From positions 117,166,574 to 117,230,573 of the forward strand of contig CM061226.1 in assembly GCA_030844895.1 (NCBI GenBank): a stretch of 64,000 nt of DNA, given 5' to 3'. Below are positions 35,787 to 49,656 of this stretch, piece by piece; positions within the stretch are counted from its first letter, which is position 1; each line of letters opens with the position of its first letter. The stretch comes from Ambrosia x helenae. Lineage: Eukaryota > Streptophyta > Magnoliopsida > Asterales > Asteraceae. Below the pieces are notes generated by a model, which worked only from the letters and a program-made list of their open reading frames with translations, had not been told where the DNA came from and made no database searches. A program made the translations under genes and the position numbers.

Positions 35787-36706
35787 TAAATCTGAAAGTG
35801 ATGAAATTTCATTATTATTTTTATGATCCCTGTTAGTGGAAATATTCATAAGACCTTAATTTCCTTGTTTTTATAAATAAAGTATAATTTGTATTGAATG
35901 ATAAATCTTTCTAATGCCTTTATAAAGTTTGATATATTAGAAACTGATACCAAAAAACAAATATTTGTATAACTTCAAGGAAACTTCACAAAACAGGAAC
36001 AATGTGTCCTTTGTTCCACTAAGGCCACTCACTCTTTTTATTTCGTTTTAAAGTCACTCAACTTTGATTAACAGTTTCAATCCTACACAATCAAGTTACC
36101 GAGTTACTTTGATGACTACGTTGGTTGGAAGGTCCATCACGTATCTCCTTTGAGATTATGTTCTTGTCATACTTTATAATCATATTGTGTAATATGATAT
36201 ACACGTACATCAAGACCCTTATTATTACTAGTACATAAGATTAAATATGAAAAACAACTAAAGTAAAAACACCATTTCATTAATGTATAAAAACTACATA
36301 AAAAATAAATTAAGAAAACATAAAAGATAAAAACTTCCATCGACAACCAATCATGTGACGACCATGTTCATTGCTTAGTCGTGATCAAACCACTTACGGT
36401 GTTGTAACTTTTATCACTTGATGACTTGAACTCATCACGGGAGTGCCCCATCCCCTTGCGAGAGTTGCGGGTAAATATCTAATTTTGAATAGTTATTCCA
36501 CAATTCTTGCTCCCTGTTTAATTTTTTGATGTTTTCTTTCCTAAACACGTTATTTTTTTGGTTTTATTTTTTCTTTTCTTTTCATTTTTTTTAGGTTTTA
36601 ATAGTATCAACAAAGAGAAATCATAAATTCTTTTGTTAATAAATAAACATGATGTTTCTACAACAAGACACACACTTAAAAGGTGGGCATCGTATTTTAA
36701 GAGAAA

Positions 36707-37999
36707 CTAGCAGGGAACCCGCGCGTTGCGGCGGAGTCGACAACACATACCGAAAATATAATTCAAACATTAAAACGATTAAAAGAATTAATATGTAAGG
36801 TGTATGTTTGTGTGTGTAAGCACCTGTGCTTCGTAGTGGGGTAATTTTTTAAAATCTACAAGGAGACATGATAGCATGCTACGTTCTATATACCATATGC
36901 ATTTGACCTGCATACCGGTAAAAAACAAAAAGGGAAATAACGGGTTGACTCATTAGCAACTATTATTATACTAATAGTCCTGCTCAATATGTTGAAAGTG
37001 CCAAATCTGGAGAGATTGCCGAGGAGAAGAAAGCTTTATAAGATCTATATTAGCAACCTGCAAAGAAGTATACCCATAATTTTTTCCACATGATAAAAGC
37101 AATGCAATAAAACTGCTAATCAAGTGCACCATAAATTTCTATCAGTGGGATCGAAAAGTGAAATTGGAAGTTAGGTTAGTTGAAAATATTCCACATAAGA
37201 CCTCCCAACCTGAGAACTTTATAGACGTGCACATATCGGTTTTTTTCTAGGAACCGAACGAGTTCCAAACCAGTTCGTGTCTGAACCGGTTTTGGTTCGG
37301 CCCCGGTTTTGGTTCGGTTCGCTTTGGGTTCGTAAACCAATTCATGCGCACACTTTTTTTTTATGAAAACACATAAAAATTATTTTTTTTACGTAAAGTT
37401 TGACTTTTATTGATTCTTACAATCTTTTTAAGGTGTATAAGTATATATTTTTATGTGTAGAAACCTTTTTATATAATTTTGTTATATATATATTTTTTTT
37501 ATATAAAATTGCAATTTTTTTAATAAAATGTAGTAATTACTTAATTTTGTTTGATACCCTTTTCAAATGCTTTAGAATCACATAATCAAGGTTTTGAAGT
37601 TGCAAGATGCATTGCTGACGAGTTATCACCGTAATGAGGTAATTGATGGCAAAATGGGCCTATCGTGTGGTTCAGTATGAGGTAAAGACGAGTAAGTTAT
37701 TGATGTGGGTCGGGCGGTCTTCCTTGGCACAAATCACTTTTTGTCCATGATTAAAATTTATTATTAAATCATGAGGGTGGCAAATATGTTTATGAAGATT
37801 ATGTTATTTTAATAATAATAAAGTTGTTAGAATATAATAATTAGAAGGTTTTATACATTAAAATACCCATTGATTATCTTCTATGGGCATTTCGGGAAGA
37901 AAAGTGGTAAAATTTAAGAAATTGTAAAGAAACTCTTGGTATACCATTTTAACTTTGGACAAATTTGCCCATGCCTCATCCTTTATAATGTAGTATAGA
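36707..37999 (-). mobile_element. Non-autonomous Helitron, 1293 bp
   Basis: On the minus strand the 5' end is TCTATACTACATTATAAAGG (from 37999) preceded by A, and the 3' end is CTAG (36710-36707) followed by T. The sequence before the 3' end, CCGCCGCAACGCGCGGG, can form the usual subterminal hairpin. Insertion between A and T is canonical. No Rep/helicase coding remains. It ends 226 bp downstream of the peptide gene. Confidence 0.85.
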
Positions 38000-38224
38000 T
38001 AAAAGGAATAAACTTTTAGGGCATTAAAGATGGTTTAAATCAACCCTTTAATATTTTTTTTTCTTTTTTGGTGAATCAAAGATAGAATCTAAAGCAATAA
38101 CAATTAACTTACGTTATAAAACTTAATAACTTTATTAAAACACAACGACTAGTTAACCCAAGCACATGATTTTAGACTACTAGAATTCATGTCGCACTTG
38201 TTTTTATTGATGTTTTACTAATGT

Positions 38225-38407
38225 CTAGTCAGTTTTACAAGTTGTTGGTGCAGTTGCGCCCATGTCATCCGGCGGTAAGCAACCACAGAAACACTTATTC
38301 CAGATACATACAGCCTTTTCATGTGGTGATCGACACATGTCTTGTGGACAATCCTTATCAGTTTGACACGCAAGTGAAACTTGGGGAAACATCACCAACA
38401 CTGGCAT
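38225..38407 (-). CDS. Small cysteine-rich secreted-type peptide, copy 1
   Basis: A 60-residue frame from ATG at 38405-38407. A short hydrophobic start (MPVLVMFPQVSLA) precedes a region with eight cysteines: C-x5-C-x4-C-x8-C-x4-C-x-C-x-C-x15-C. This resembles plant defensin-like or NCR-type peptides, secreted signals or antimicrobials stabilised by disulfides; the exact family is unknown. The signal peptide is short and the frame is open upstream without ATG, so a first exon is possible. The stop comes four residues after the last Cys because of one base fewer than in copy 2. The upstream 200 bp (38470-38672) recur as relics in unit A. Confidence 0.6.
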   Translation of the reverse strand: MPVLVMFPQVSLACQTDKDCPQDMCRSPHEKAVCIWNKCFCGCLPPDDMGATAPTTCKTD

Positions 38408-38469
38408 AAACAACCAAAAAACAACATTAATAATTGATGAATATGTGTGTGTGATTTGGTCTTAAATCT

Positions 38470-38672
38470 AAAGGAATCGAGAACAGTATAGTTACTGGTG
38501 ACAAAAATCAACATGATACATAAGGTTGTATGACTTGATAGAATCATCTTGAAACTTGTGTTTATGGTGAAACTATATTAATCCTTTCGATATTTATACA
38601 CAACTAGGATTTTGATCACAATTAATGATTCCTTAAAACCTTAATAAATAAAAAATAACAAATATTTTTGTT
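38470..38672 (-). promoter_or_regulatory. Upstream region of the peptide gene
   Basis: A 200-bp sequence conserved with 49937-50140 (upstream of copy 2) and with the relics at 1076-1410 and 40673-41001. Its conservation across six sites marks it as the shared promoter region; no individual box is certain. Confidence 0.4.
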
Positions 38673-39322
38673 CACATGCACTAACTAGATTATACCCTGA
38701 GAACGTCTCATGATTGAAAAATCTAATATGACATATCAATTTTACATATGAAATAGAATGATGCGCTTTACAGTTACATGCAGGAAAGCTCCGGGTAGGA
38801 CCTGACCTTAAACAATGTCTAACTCTAATATTAACACCTAACCTAAAACAATGTACAACTCCAATGCTAACACATGTTGAAAATAAAATTCATATTTATT
38901 GATTTGAACATAATTAGTGTCTTGTCTATACATGATTAATGAATTACTTGAACACTTTGTGTTTTTTTCCTGGATGAACAAAACCCCATAAAAAATAGTC
39001 GTTTTTTTTCCTTGTTTTTTATATAGCACTATGATACTCGTTGGAAAGATAATAAAACGCTCGTTAATTTGGTGTAATTTTTTTCTTTAAAAAAATTCGT
39101 ATATAAAAGATATTAACGTTTAAAAATTGTGGGAGAAAACATGAGAGAGAAAATTCAATTTTTTTTTAATTTTTTTTCCTAAAATCAATTAATGTCAAAT
39201 GGCATACTCAAGAAGGAGGATGCCCTCTTTAAGTGTCATGTATGATTTATTGCTTTCAATTATTTTAACACCATATGTAGTGGTAAAGAAATTTGGAGCC
39301 ACTCACTTGAACAATTTTTGAT

Positions 39323-39401
39323 ATGTGACATGTCACATGTGGGTCCCACTAGGGGTTTAAAATAAAAATAAGTGTAATGGTTTCAAGCCCCTAGTGGGAC
39401 C
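39323..39401. repeat. Palindrome plus 14-bp perfect hairpin
   Basis: ATGTGACATGTCACAT (39323-39338) is a perfect 16-bp palindrome. Next to it GGTCCCACTAGGGG (39342-39355) pairs exactly with 39388-39401 across a 32-bp loop. Confidence 0.8.
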
Positions 39402-39504
39402 TACTTGATATTTATTATTATTATTATTTTTTTGAAATTTAAAAGAAATTTAATAAATAACCATAAATAAAAAACAACAAAAAAACAATAATAACCATAA
39501 TGAG

Positions 39505-39512
39505 TAATAATG

Positions 39513-39560
<48 letters not shown>

Positions 39561-39562
39561 TA
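39505..39562. repeat. (AAT)n microsatellite
   Basis: About 17 triplets; longer in the second copy (about 50995-51053). Confidence 0.95.
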
Positions 39563-41001
39563 CAAAAACATAATCTACCATCATCCTAAAGGGCCTACCT
39601 TTTTTTTAAATAATAATAATAATAATAATAACAATAATAATAATATAAAAAAACCTAACCTAACCACCTTTCATTTTCATTATTTTCTTTCTTCTTCTCT
39701 TCTTTGCAACAACAATGGTTGCCTTCTTCCTCTCTTTTTGAACGGTAATATACAGGTGGCAAGAGATTATTGGACAAAAGAAAATAGGAACGAGCGCGAA
39801 ATATTTCACGTGGGCGTCAGTAGCGCCCAATTAACAAGGCAGGGGGCGGTGTTTTGGAGTGAAACGGGCACGAAAAGCCCCCTTTAATGCCCCTATAACA
39901 ATCCATTACGTATTGTCTAATAGATAAATTAGTTATCTTTCTAGAAACAAAGATAACATTTGTTAACAATATAAATATAAAAATATAACTTAAAAAATTT
40001 CAAGAACCCTAATTTATTTGTATCTAAAAAGATAACTATATTTGTTTGTCGCTTTAACAAACCATTACGTATGGCCAAGACTTAAAGGAGATGAGAGTGA
40101 CCTTGGTAAATCACAAACTTAGATCATTCGATTAAAAAAATGCTTTGTTTGTCGCTTTTGATTGTCTAGTTGTCTCGAATGATGTTTGTTCAACTGTTGG
40201 CTTCTGTTTGTCAAATGTCGAATAAAAGAGGTGGATGTTTGTTCCATTTTGATTAAACTTTGTGTGGTGAAATAACAACACAACCCAATAACTAAGAAAA
40301 GGTGTAATTGATAAACTAAAACATTAAGGTATGTTTTGCAATGAGCTTTTAAGAGGTTCGAGGTTCAAGCTCCAAGCTTTTAAGAAAAAACTCATACTCA
40401 ACAAAAAGCCTTGTTTGGTTGAAGGAGCTTGAAGCTTTTAGGTTAAGAGAAAAAACTCTATACTAAAAAGCTATTAATACTAGCGTTTAAGAAAAAGCTC
40501 CAAATATCTACAAGCTTTTAATGAGTATTTGACACAAATACACATTCTATAATAAAATAACAAAAGTAAAACATGCATACAAGATTTTAGTTAATGCATA
40601 TTTTGATCATTTTATACATTTTATTAAAAGTTCCAGCTACTCTACCAAACACTAAAATATATTTAAAGGAATCACGAACAGTATAGTTACCGGTGACAAA
40701 AATCAACATGATACATAGGGTTATATAACTTGATAGCATCATCTTGAAACTTACGTTTATGGTGAAACTATATTAATCCTTTCGATATTTATACACAAAT
40801 AAGACTTTGATCGCAATTAATGATTCCTTAGAATCTAATAAATAAAAAAATAACAAATCTTCTTGTTCATCAACATGATACATAGGGTTGTATAACTTGA
40901 TAGAATCATCTTGAAACTTACGTTTATGGTGAAACTATACTAATCCTTTCGATATTTATACACAAATAAGATTTCGATCGCAATTAATGATTCCTTAGAA
41001 T

Positions 41002-42121
41002 CAATGTTTTCAGGACCGGATCGGATATCGAATCGGACGCCTTACTGGTTCACTGGTCGGACCGGTCCGACCGGATTTAAGGACCGGATGACGTAATAAA
41101 TAATATATTTTATATCTAAAGGGGTGGCGGCGCAGCTTGTTGCCCGCCTACCTACCATCCTTATGTAATTTACCCTTTTTTGTCAATGGAAATGGAATTG
41201 AATATCTAAAATATAACATGAATTTTAATTATCGATGGAATTTATATCTTAAACAAATATATTTATATTATAAACAAACATCCAAATTTTATATTAAAGG
41301 TAGGTTGGGATTTTCATATATGTGAATTATGAATTTTGTAACATTTTATAACTTTAATAACTTTAATCTGTTCAAATTGATTTAATATAATGCAAACAAA
41401 TTACAAGTAATTGGTTAACTAAATTTATATGGGTTGAAAATTTATCTTATTGAATGAATTCAAGATGGTAATGCAAGCTGGGGATTAGTGACGTAGCAAC
41501 AAAATGGCTACATAGATATTATCTTGGAATTAATATTAAATATATTACCTTTACCTAATTTTTTAATTTTCAAATTTTCTTTTTATCTCTCCCAGACTTC
41601 AAGGCATTTTACAGTAACCAAGATTAATATTTTGCATCTCTAATAATTTGCTTTTTTGCAGTTGTTTTTTAAATGCCATCTCCTCCTTATCTCTCCTTTT
41701 GCATTTGAGTATTTCTCTTCCTACTGCAATCTCACCACAGGTTTCCACCACCGTCACCTGTATTCATGTTGTCACAACACCATCTATAATCTCTCATTCG
41801 GCGAAGGTTCTCACATGAACAAGGTAACATTTACCAAAGCCGGATCTCTCTTGGTTTGTTGATTTTAGGGTTAATCGCACATGGTTGACGGCTGTGAAGA
41901 TTCTCAAATGATGGTTGACGGTTGTTAGAGTCTCAGACAACAGTGTTTTGGGGGAAATAAACGCGAAAAGGCAAATTCACCGGTCTGACCGGCCGGTTTG
42001 ACGAACCACCGAATGGGAAGAAATTTCGAACCACCCGGTTTTTTGTAAAGTTGACGAATACTGCAACCGGTTCGCTCAACTTGCCGAGTCCCGCCGGTCC
42101 GATCCGGTCTTCAAAACATTG
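41002..42121. mobile_element. Non-autonomous hAT-like element, second copy
   Basis: CAATGTTTTCAGGACCGGA to CCGGTCTTCAAAACATTG, flanked by CTTAGAAT at 40994-41001 and 42122-42129. Both terminal bases are intact here, which fixes the element ends. Copied with unit A rather than inserted independently. Confidence 0.85.
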
Positions 42122-42696
42122 CTTAGAATCTTAATAAATAAAAAAAATTACAAATCTTCTTGTTCACATTAGACTATGGAAGGAGGGGGCATGATATGTC
42201 ATGTGGCACATATGAGCTCCACTTTTTAAGCCTCAAAATGGTGGGGAGTGGGGGGGGGGGGGGAAGGTGGCTTGATGTGCCATGTGACATTTTTTATTTT
42301 ATTTTATAAACTAATTAAAAAACACATTAAAATTAAAAAGATAATTAAAAGTATATATATTAATACATTAAATAAAAAAACGAAACACTAAATAAAAGAC
42401 ATTAATAATAAAAATTAGTCATACTTAACAATATATATTTTTGTAACAATAAAACTAAATGTAAACAATAATAGTAAATAAAAACAACATACATTATGTT
42501 AAAATAAAAATAAAAAAAATACCTTGAGCCGAGCATTCCGATTCGCTTATTCAAGCTTTTGTTAACGCAATCTCTTCGGCGGGTGTCCATTTTTTATTAA
42601 CTCGTTGCGCGGCGGCTTGTGCTTTTCCTAATCGGTCTTCTTCTTATGACTTCTTGTTACAACCTTTTTCACCGTCGATGATCCAAACATATTTTG

Positions 42697-44705
42697 TGTG
42701 ACATCCGTCACCTTTCGTTTTATTTTTATAACATTCCGCATTTCTATCTTGTACATTATTATTCAATCAATAAAACGTCGCATTTTTATCATTCTTATAC
42801 GTTTTAAAAATATTTTGGGGTACTTTTGGACTCGTATAATCATACTACAAACATAAAATAACATTATATTTGTGAAATAATTATAAAAAAATTAATTGCG
42901 TGGACCGGGACTCGAACCCGCGTCCACAGCCGGCCCAACCACACACACACTTTAACCATCTGGGCTACAACACATTACATGTTCAATTTCCAAAAAAAAA
43001 CAAATATAAACCCTTCATAATGGCGCCCAGTTGACTTTGGAAAGTCAACTGCGAGCATTAACCTTCCAAATCAAGTACAATCCGCGTTTTTTTAAAGCAA
43101 TTCGTTTATGGAATGTGTAGACCGACCCTTTCAGCTTAACCCTCACGCAAATTAACCATTAAAACATTCCAATTGTAAGTCCAATCACGCGTATACTAGT
43201 TATGACGGGTCAAAACTCCCAAAATTACAAGGATGAACGATTAGTATAAATTGATACCTCTCATTCAAGCTCATTGCACCGATAATTTAACCCCTATACT
43301 CGAAATACCCTTAAATTTCTTCAAATCTAAGATTTTTGCTCGTGTTGACTTTTCTATTGACCGCACCTTTGCGCTCGTTCCATCGCTGTAAGTTCAATAT
43401 TTTTTTTATGGGATTTGTTAATCGGCCCTCATACTCCAATAGCCCTATGGTTAATTGGATTATAATCGCACATTGTGGTTTATTAGAAATCTAGGGTTCT
43501 TCATCTTATAATTGGGGATAATACTCGCTACAGACAAGTGTTTAAACATATTGCAGAACAAAAACAATAACCAAGTGATCCACAGATCAGTTGGTAACGG
43601 GATTATGTTTAAAACATGAACCGGCCGTAGGCCAGGGTTCGATTCCCCCACGCGTGTTCTTTTTTTTTTCTTTTTCAAACCAATTATAAACATGAACCTG
43701 ATAACCTTTATAACTAATTAAATCTGTATCTAACTCGTTCTCAGGGTCAGGTCAGCTGGTCTGGCTTGTGATTTTAAAAGCATTGAACCGGCCAGAGACT
43801 CGGGTTCGAGTCCTAGCACATGCAACCATTTTTTTAAATTCTTTTATACTTATATATTCAATATTATTTTTAAAAATAGATTTTAAATACTAAACATGGT
43901 TTATAAATTCTATAAAATTTATTTTAAGTTATTCTGAGGATAAATTTTATTATCCAACTTTTAGTTTTTCAAAAATTATTTATTATTATATATTATAAAT
44001 ATTACAAGTTTATTCACTTATAATTTCAAAATTCTATAAAATATCTAAACGATCTTATAAATATCCACAAAAATTATTTTAAACTTGTAGATCTATAAGC
44101 ATTTCATAAATAAATTTTATTTCAGAAAAATCATTCGTTTCATATTTTTAATTGATTTTTGTTTTTTTAAGTCATAAATAAATCATAATAAATTTATTTT
44201 TCAATATTTTTATACCAAAATTTTACATAAATTATTTTTGTTCATTTAAAACAGAAATATAAATTTTAATTTGAAATTTCTTGAATTTTAATATTTTTAG
44301 ATATTAAAATTATATCTTTGACAAATAGAAATAAATATACTAAATATTCAATCTTTGAGGAAATAATTTTATAAAAATACTTAGAAACCTTATAACATGA
44401 TCATCCTTAATCAAAAACTTACAATAGTCTTTTATTTAATTATTTACCCAACTTCTTTATTTATTAACAATTTACCTAATTAATAAAACAATTACTTATC
44501 CCCAAATTAGGAACCCTAGAACTACCTGTATCCTAGATAGCTTAGACTCTAAGTTCATTCCCTTACAAATTATCTAATTCTTTAGGTTAATGCTTTGGGA
44601 TAATCCTAATTCATATCACGTTGTTCGGTAGAGTTTCAAGTTATTACGCGAACTGTGAGTATTTCCTATCCCCTTTTTTCTTTTATTCATTTTTGGGGTG
44701 TTACA
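42697..44705 (+). mobile_element. LTR-like sequence, second copy
   Basis: Same length (2009 bp) and ends as 3105-5113, with the same three tRNA-like modules (about 42903-42975 minus, 43575-43670 plus, 43742-43835 plus). Confidence 0.6.
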
Positions 44706-45341
44706 TGTACACATATACAAATTACAAATTCAAGTTATTTCAGAAAAGTCATTTGTTTCATATTTTTAATTGATTTTTGTTATTTTAAGTCATAAATAAA
44801 TCATAATAAATTTATTTTTCAATATTTTTATACCAAAATTTTACATAAATTATTTTTGTTCATTTAGAACAGAAATATAAATTTTAATTTGAAATTTCTT
44901 GAATTTTAATATTTTTAGATATTAAAATTATATCTTTGACAAATAGAAATAAATATACTAAATATTCAATCTTTGAGGAAATAATTTTATAAAAATACTT
45001 AGAAACCTTATAACATGATCATCCTTAATCAAAAACTTACAATAGTCTTTTATTTAATTATTTACCCAACTTCTTTATTTATTAACAATTTACCTAATTA
45101 ATAAAACAATTACTTATCCCCAAATTAGGAACCCTAGAACTACCTGTATCCTAGATAGCTTAGACTCTAAGTTCATTCCCTTACAAATTATCTAATTCTT
45201 TAGGTTAATCCTTTAGGATAATCCTAATTCATATCACGTTGTTCGGTAGAGTTTCAAGTTATTACGCGAACTGTGAGTATTTCCTATCCCCTTTTTGCTT
45301 TTATTCATTTTTGGGGTGTTACATGTACACATATACAAATT
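44123..45341 (+). repeat. 618-bp tandem duplication of the LTR tail
   Basis: The last roughly 600 bp of the LTR (44123-44740) are repeated at 44741-45341 with an exact 618-bp offset, so two LTR 3' ends (GGGGTGTTACA) occur in a row. Absent from unit A copy 1. Confidence 0.85.
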
Positions 45342-46225
45342 ACACTTCGATGATTCCGCCATCGGTTGGGGTGTTACATTTTGTGGTTGTGTTTCCGGTA
45401 TGGTTTCAGGTAAAGTTAAAGGCGTTTGTGTTTGTGTAGGAATTGAAGAGTCGTTATATGGAAAACTTGTAAATAAACGCCCACTAATGTTGGATGCGAA
45501 ACCCACATAGTCGGGACACGGTGTGTGAATTACATGATCATTTCAACACCAACCAAACAATCAGTCTTTGACTCTTTTCATACATCAACCAAACAACAAG
45601 AATAATGCAACGTTCGGACGCGCACTTTCGAAAACAAACATTAATAACATAATTACATGATCATTACAATATATATTTACATGCGTCGTGTTTTCAGATA
45701 GTTTCGGATGTCGATTTCATTGGTTTGATTAGTTGTTGATAAGCAATTGCTTCGAGTGGTGAAGTAATGATCTTAGTGAATTTACTAGGATTTTTAGAAT
45801 GGGGCTTTGATTGTAGGCACGGCCGGCCCTAGCATAGGGGTGGGCGAGCTGCACCCTCAGCCAAGGCCCATTTTTCCTACTGGCCTAAATTTTGATTTTT
45901 TATTTTATACATTTTGTATTTAAATATATAGAATATTTTGGAAAGCAAATACGGTTTGTCCTAATGCTTAAGGGACTTGCTTTCCTTCTTGTATGTCACG
46001 GGTTCGACTCCTTTTTTGCCCCATTTTGGTTGTTTCAATTCCTTTTCACGCCATCTTTGGTTTTCCTTTTATTTTCTTAGAAATTTGTTTTTTTCTTACA
46101 TCGTTAATTTCAAATATTGACCCACAAATAAGGGACGACGTGATCCTAACAAGAACCTTTGTATTGCATGTAATTAAAACAGGTAAACTTTAAAAAAAAA
46201 TATTAATATTTTATTTTATAGAGTT
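45342..46225 (-). repeat. Inverted copy of 11388-12273
   Basis: Reverse complement of 11388-12273 with few changes, from ACACTTCGATGATTCC to CTCTATAAAATAAAATATT on the matching strand. It directly abuts unit B copy 2 at 46237. It contains the tRNA-like module in plus orientation (about 45948-46017). Confidence 0.9.
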
Positions 46226-46975
46226 TTTTATATATAAGTTCAACTTTGGTCATGTTAGGTATACATTTTTTGTTTTTTTTCCCATTTGCTATAGTGAGTA
46301 TAAACTGCAAAGAGGTGTTCAAACAAATTGTTATTAAGATTGTCAGAAGAGTTTCACGAAATCGGATAGCGATTATGGTATGTTATTCTAATACTATATA
46401 TTTGCTATGTTTATTGTTTTAACGTTAATCATCATTTAAAGTCTTCAAAAATCTCCTCAGTGAAACAATAGACGTGCTCCTAGATTTTATGCACGTCGAG
46501 TGTCTTTAAGCGGTTGGGCATGACTTTCATCACGTTTCGGCGTGACAAATGTTACGATCAAGCTCAACTTTACGTTAGTTTTTTTAATTGCAATGGTTTT
46601 TATTTTAGCGTAATTTTTTTAGTGTAATGTTTTTATTTTTTTAGTGTAACATTTTTTTTAATGTAATGTTGTTTAGTGCAATGTATTTTTTTATTTAATG
46701 TAATGTTTTAAAAAATGTTATGTAAAATATTTATGTTTTATATTTATTAATTTTATAAAAAATGACCCGCTCACCTTGAGCCACAACGGGATTAAGTGAG
46801 CAGGTTTTAGTCGCGAGCCAGTGACACATGGGCGCCTACTTAGCACAATATTAGAGGATAAAGTTGTGACTTACCTCTAGCCACAACACATAGTCTTAGA
46901 AGCTCAACTTTGAAGAGTGAGTCTCCATTCTGTACCATTAAATAAAACAGTCAAGAATCAAGGACTTCGACTTAT

Positions 46976-47256
46976 GGGCTGTTTGGTTGATTAAGTGTTG
47001 AATCATTAAAAAGTCTGAATGGTTAAGTGCTGAATTATTAAGTGTTGTTCTGTTGAACCTCTAAATGGTTAGTCTTGTCCCACATTGGTAGAGGAAGTAA
47101 AAATGGATTCATTCATTGCTTGATGGTTCAACAACATCCCAAATTTTAATGGTCCAGCCTTAACCATTCCATTCAGATGCTGAAACAAACGCGCTAAATG
47201 AGCTGAATGTTGAATCATTAAGCGCTGAATGATTCAGAGCTTTACCAAACAACACC
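46976..47256. mobile_element. MITE-like element, second copy
   Basis: Copy of 35506-35786 carried by the tandem duplication. Confidence 0.55.
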
Positions 47257-48176
47257 TAAATCTGAAAGTGATGAAATTTCATTATTATTTTTATGATCCC
47301 TGTTAGTGGAAATATTCATAAGACCTTAATTTCCTTGTTTTTATAAATAAAGTATAATTTGTATTGAATGATAAATCTTTCTAATGCCTTTATAAAGTTT
47401 GATATATTAGAAACTGATACCAAAAAACAAATATTTGTTTAACTTCAAGGAAACTTCACAAAACAGGAACAATGTGTCCTTTGTTCCACTAAGGCCACTC
47501 ACTCTTTTTATTTCGTTTTAAAGTCAATCAACTTTGATTAACAGTTTCAATCCTACACAATCAAGTTACCGAGTTACTTTGATGACTACGTTGGTTGGAA
47601 GGTCCATCACGTATCTCCTTTGAGATTATGTTCTTGTCATACTTTATAATCATATTGTGTAATATGATATACACGTACATCAAGACCCTTATTATTACTA
47701 GTACATAAGATTAAATATGAAAAACAACTAAAGTAAAAACACCATTTCATTAATGTATAAAAACTACATAAAAAATAAATTAAGAAAACATAAAAGATAA
47801 AAACTTCCATCGACAACCAATCATGTGACGACCATGTTCATTGCTTGGTCGTGATCAAACCACTTGCGGTGTTGTAACTTTTATCACTTGATGACTTGAA
47901 CTCATCACGGGAGTGCCCCATCCCCTTGCGGGAGTTGCGGGTAAATATCTAATTTTGAATAGTTATTCCACAATTCTTGCTCCCTGTTTAATTTTTGGAT
48001 GTTTTCTTTCCTAAACACGTTATTTTTTTGGTTTTATTTTTTCTTTTCTTTTCATTTTTTTTAGGTTTTAATAGTATCAACAAAGAGAAATCATAAATTC
48101 TTTTGTTAATAAATAAACATGATGTTTCTACAACAAGACACACACTTAAAAGGTGGGCATCGTATTTTAAGAGAAA

Positions 48177-49469
48177 CTAGTAGGGAACCCGCGCGTTGCG
48201 GCGGAGTCGACAACACATACCGAAAATATAATTCAAACATTAAAACGATTAAAAGAATTAATATGTAAGGTGTATGTTTGTGTGTGTAAGCACCTGTGCT
48301 TCGTAGTGGGGTAATTTTTTAAAATCTACAAGGAGACATGATAGCATGCTATGTTCTATATACCATATGCATTTGACCTGCATACCGGTAAAAAACAAAA
48401 AGGGAAATAACGGGTTGACTCATTAGCAACTATTATTATACTAATAGTCCTACTCAATATGTTGAAAGTGCCAAATCTGGAGAGATTGCCGAGGAGAAGA
48501 AAGCTTTATAAGATCTATATTAGCAACCTGCAAAGAAGTATACCCATAATTTTTTCCACATGATAAAAGCAATGCAATAAAACTGCTAATCAAGTGCACC
48601 ATAAATTTCTATCAGTGGGATCGAAAAGTGAAATTGGAAGTTAGGTTAGTTGAAAATATTCCACATAAGACCTCCCAACCTGAGAACTTTATAGACGTGC
48701 ACATATCGGTTTTTTTCTAGGAACCGAACGAGTTCCAAACCAGTTCGTGTCTGAACCGGTTTTGGTTCGGCCCCGGTTTTGGTTCGGTTCGCTTTGGGTT
48801 CGTAAACCAATTCATGCGCACACTTTTTTTTATGAAAACACATAAAAATTATTTTTTTTACGTAAAGTTTGACTTTTATTGATTCTTACAATCTTTTTAA
48901 GGTGTATAAGTATATATTTTTATGTGTAGAAACCTTTTTATATAATTTTGTTATATATATATTTTTTTTATATAAAATTGCAATTTTTTTTAATAAAATG
49001 TAGTAATTACTTAATTTTGTTTGATACCCTTTTCAAATGCTTTAGAATCACATAATCAAGGTTTTGAAGTTGCAAGATGCATTGCTGACGAGTTATCACC
49101 GTAATGAGATAATTGATGGCAAAATGGGCCTATCGTGTGGTTCAGTATGAGGTAAAGACGAGTAACTTATTGATGTGGGTCGGGCGGTCTTCCTTGGCAC
49201 AAATCACTTTTTGTCCATGATTAAAATTTATTATTAAATCATGAGGGTGGCAAATATGTTTATGAAGATTATGTTATTTTAATAATAATAAAGTTGTTAG
49301 AATATAATAATTAGAAGGTTTTATACATTAAAATACCCATTGATTATCTTCTATGGGCATTTCGGGAAGAAAAGTGGTAAAATTTAAGAAATTGTAAAGA
49401 AACTCTTGGTATACCATTTTAACTTTGGACAAATTTGCCCATGCCTCATCCTTTATAATGTAGTATAGA
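48177..49469 (-). mobile_element. Non-autonomous Helitron, second copy, 1293 bp
   Basis: Same ends and length as 36707-37999, flanked by the same A and T; duplicated with unit B. Confidence 0.85.
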
Positions 49470-49656
49470 TAAAAGGAATAAACTTTTAGGGCATTAAAGA
49501 TGGTTTAAATCAACCCTTTAATATTTTTTTTTCTTTTTTGGTGAATCAAAGATAGAATCTAAAGCAATAACAATTAACTTACGTTATAAAACTTAATAAC
49601 TTTATTAAAACACAACGACTAGTTAACCCAAGCACATGATTTTAGACTACTAGAAT

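Larger units (their letters stand above)
39587..44705 (+). repeat. Repeat unit A, copy 2
   Basis: Colinear with 1-5113, including the truncated MITE (about 40325-40672), promoter relics, the hAT element and the LTR-like sequence at 42697-44705. ORFs here repeat those of copy 1 and are not genes. Confidence 0.9.
34770..46236. repeat. Tandem duplication, copy 1 (unit B + unit A + spacer)
   Basis: 34770-39586 (unit B) matches 46237-51080 at an offset of 11467-11494 bp, with identity by eye around 98-99 percent; 39587 onward (unit A) matches 51081 onward and 1 onward. The period is therefore about 11.47 kb. Both B copies carry the same MITE, Helitron and peptide gene, so those insertions predate the duplication. 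Confidence 0.9.
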
